Shown piece after piece: positions 6,091 to 6,438 of a DNA stretch of 6,438 nt. The stretch covers positions 1 to 6,438 of the forward strand of contig CALXAW010000075.1 in NCBI GenBank assembly GCA_944386375.1, given 5' to 3'. Position 1 is the stretch's first letter. The number at the start of each line of letters is the position of its first letter. The notes below the pieces were generated by a model, which worked only from the letters and a program-made list of their open reading frames with translations, had not been told where the DNA came from and did no database searches. Source of the DNA: an uncultured Clostridia bacterium (lineage in GTDB: Bacteria > Bacillota > Clostridia > TANB77 > CAG-508). A program made the position numbers and the translations under genes.

Positions 6091-6438
6091 ATGAAAATAT
6101 TGTTTTATAGTATATTATTTATTGAAGTTTTTACCATAGTTTATAATTTGGTTAAGTTTTTAATATTTAAAATTTATAATTCTTCTTTTTATAAATCATA
6201 TAACTCAAATTATAATAATGATTTTCATTTATATGTTCTAATTCCATGTTATAAGGAAAAAAAGGTCATAAAAAATACAATTCAATATTTTTTAAAACTT
6301 ATAAACAATAAATCTAATGTGGATTTTTATATTATTACTACTCAAAAGGAAAAGGCAGAAAATTTTTCATTTCAAACCACTTATGATTATATTTTAAATT
6401 TAAATATTAAGAACAAAAAATTTCACATATTAGATTAC
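6091..6438 (+). CDS. Membrane-anchored glycosyltransferase family 2-like protein, 3' end outside the window
   Basis: An open frame of 116 codons runs from ATG 6091 to the right edge without a stop. AAGGAG at 6074-6079 precedes it by 11 bases, slightly long. Residues about 3-27 are strongly hydrophobic (ILFYSILFIEVF...), suggesting an N-terminal membrane segment. HLYVLIPCYKEKKVIKNTIQ (46-65) matches the first strand and helix of the GT-A fold in family 2 glycosyltransferases, where the usual form is IPCYNE; the Asn is replaced by Lys here. DFYIITT (78-84) would be the second strand. The DxD motif and the catalytic base would lie beyond the window, so sugar, acceptor and activity cannot be judged. 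The identification rests on one short motif and the strand pattern. Confidence 0.65.
   Translation, partial: MKILFYSILFIEVFTIVYNLVKFLIFKIYNSSFYKSYNSNYNNDFHLYVLIPCYKEKKVIKNTIQYFLKLINNKSNVDFYIITTQKEKAENFSFQTTYDYILNLNIKNKKFHILDY

Overview
The window looks like chromosome from a low-GC Gram-positive bacterium, probably an uncultured or gut-type Clostridia (Bacillota). The evidence is very AT-rich coding sequence dominated by Asn, Lys, Ile and Tyr, strong AAGGAG/AGGTGG ribosome binding sites, only TAA stops, a class B sortase, and an LPXTG-anchored surface protein. The genus cannot be named from this sequence.

Layout from left to right. Positions 1-80 are a GC-richer, structured block (32 of 80 bases G/C by hand count, against 11 of 80 in the next 80). 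It holds a terminator-like arm and a perfect 9-bp hairpin with a GCAA loop. A class B sortase follows on the + strand (116-895). A bidirectional terminator hairpin (880-919) separates it from a convergent gene. That gene (918-4892, - strand) encodes a 1324-residue secreted cysteine protease. Its order is: signal peptide, propeptide, papain-like C1 catalytic domain, lectin-like domain, six tandem bacterial Ig-like repeats, an unassigned beta-rich domain, an Asn-rich spacer, and an LPFTG sorting signal. Upstream of it lie a promoter and an exact 11-bp tandem repeat that could be an operator. Next is a 294-codon DUF362 gene (5035-5919, - strand). A short divergent promoter region separates it from a + strand gene starting at 6091, which runs off the right edge and resembles a membrane-anchored family 2 glycosyltransferase.

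The functional core is the sortase and protease pair. The sortase is a membrane transpeptidase, and the protease beside it carries a complete sorting signal, so it is the obvious candidate substrate. The six Ig-like modules would act as a stalk holding the catalytic head away from the wall. The head (propeptide, C1 domain, lectin-like domain) resembles the architecture of Clostridioides difficile Cwp84, but here attachment is by sorting signal rather than by CWB2 wall-binding repeats. DUF362 and the glycosyltransferase have no evident link to this pair.

The points most worth a second look are: a class B sortase paired with a canonical LPXTG substrate; a roughly 60-residue insertion just after the catalytic Asn of the protease; near-identical DNA inside the Ig repeats, including a 76-bp exact in-frame repeat; the possible response-regulator-type operator; and the structured block in front of the sortase.
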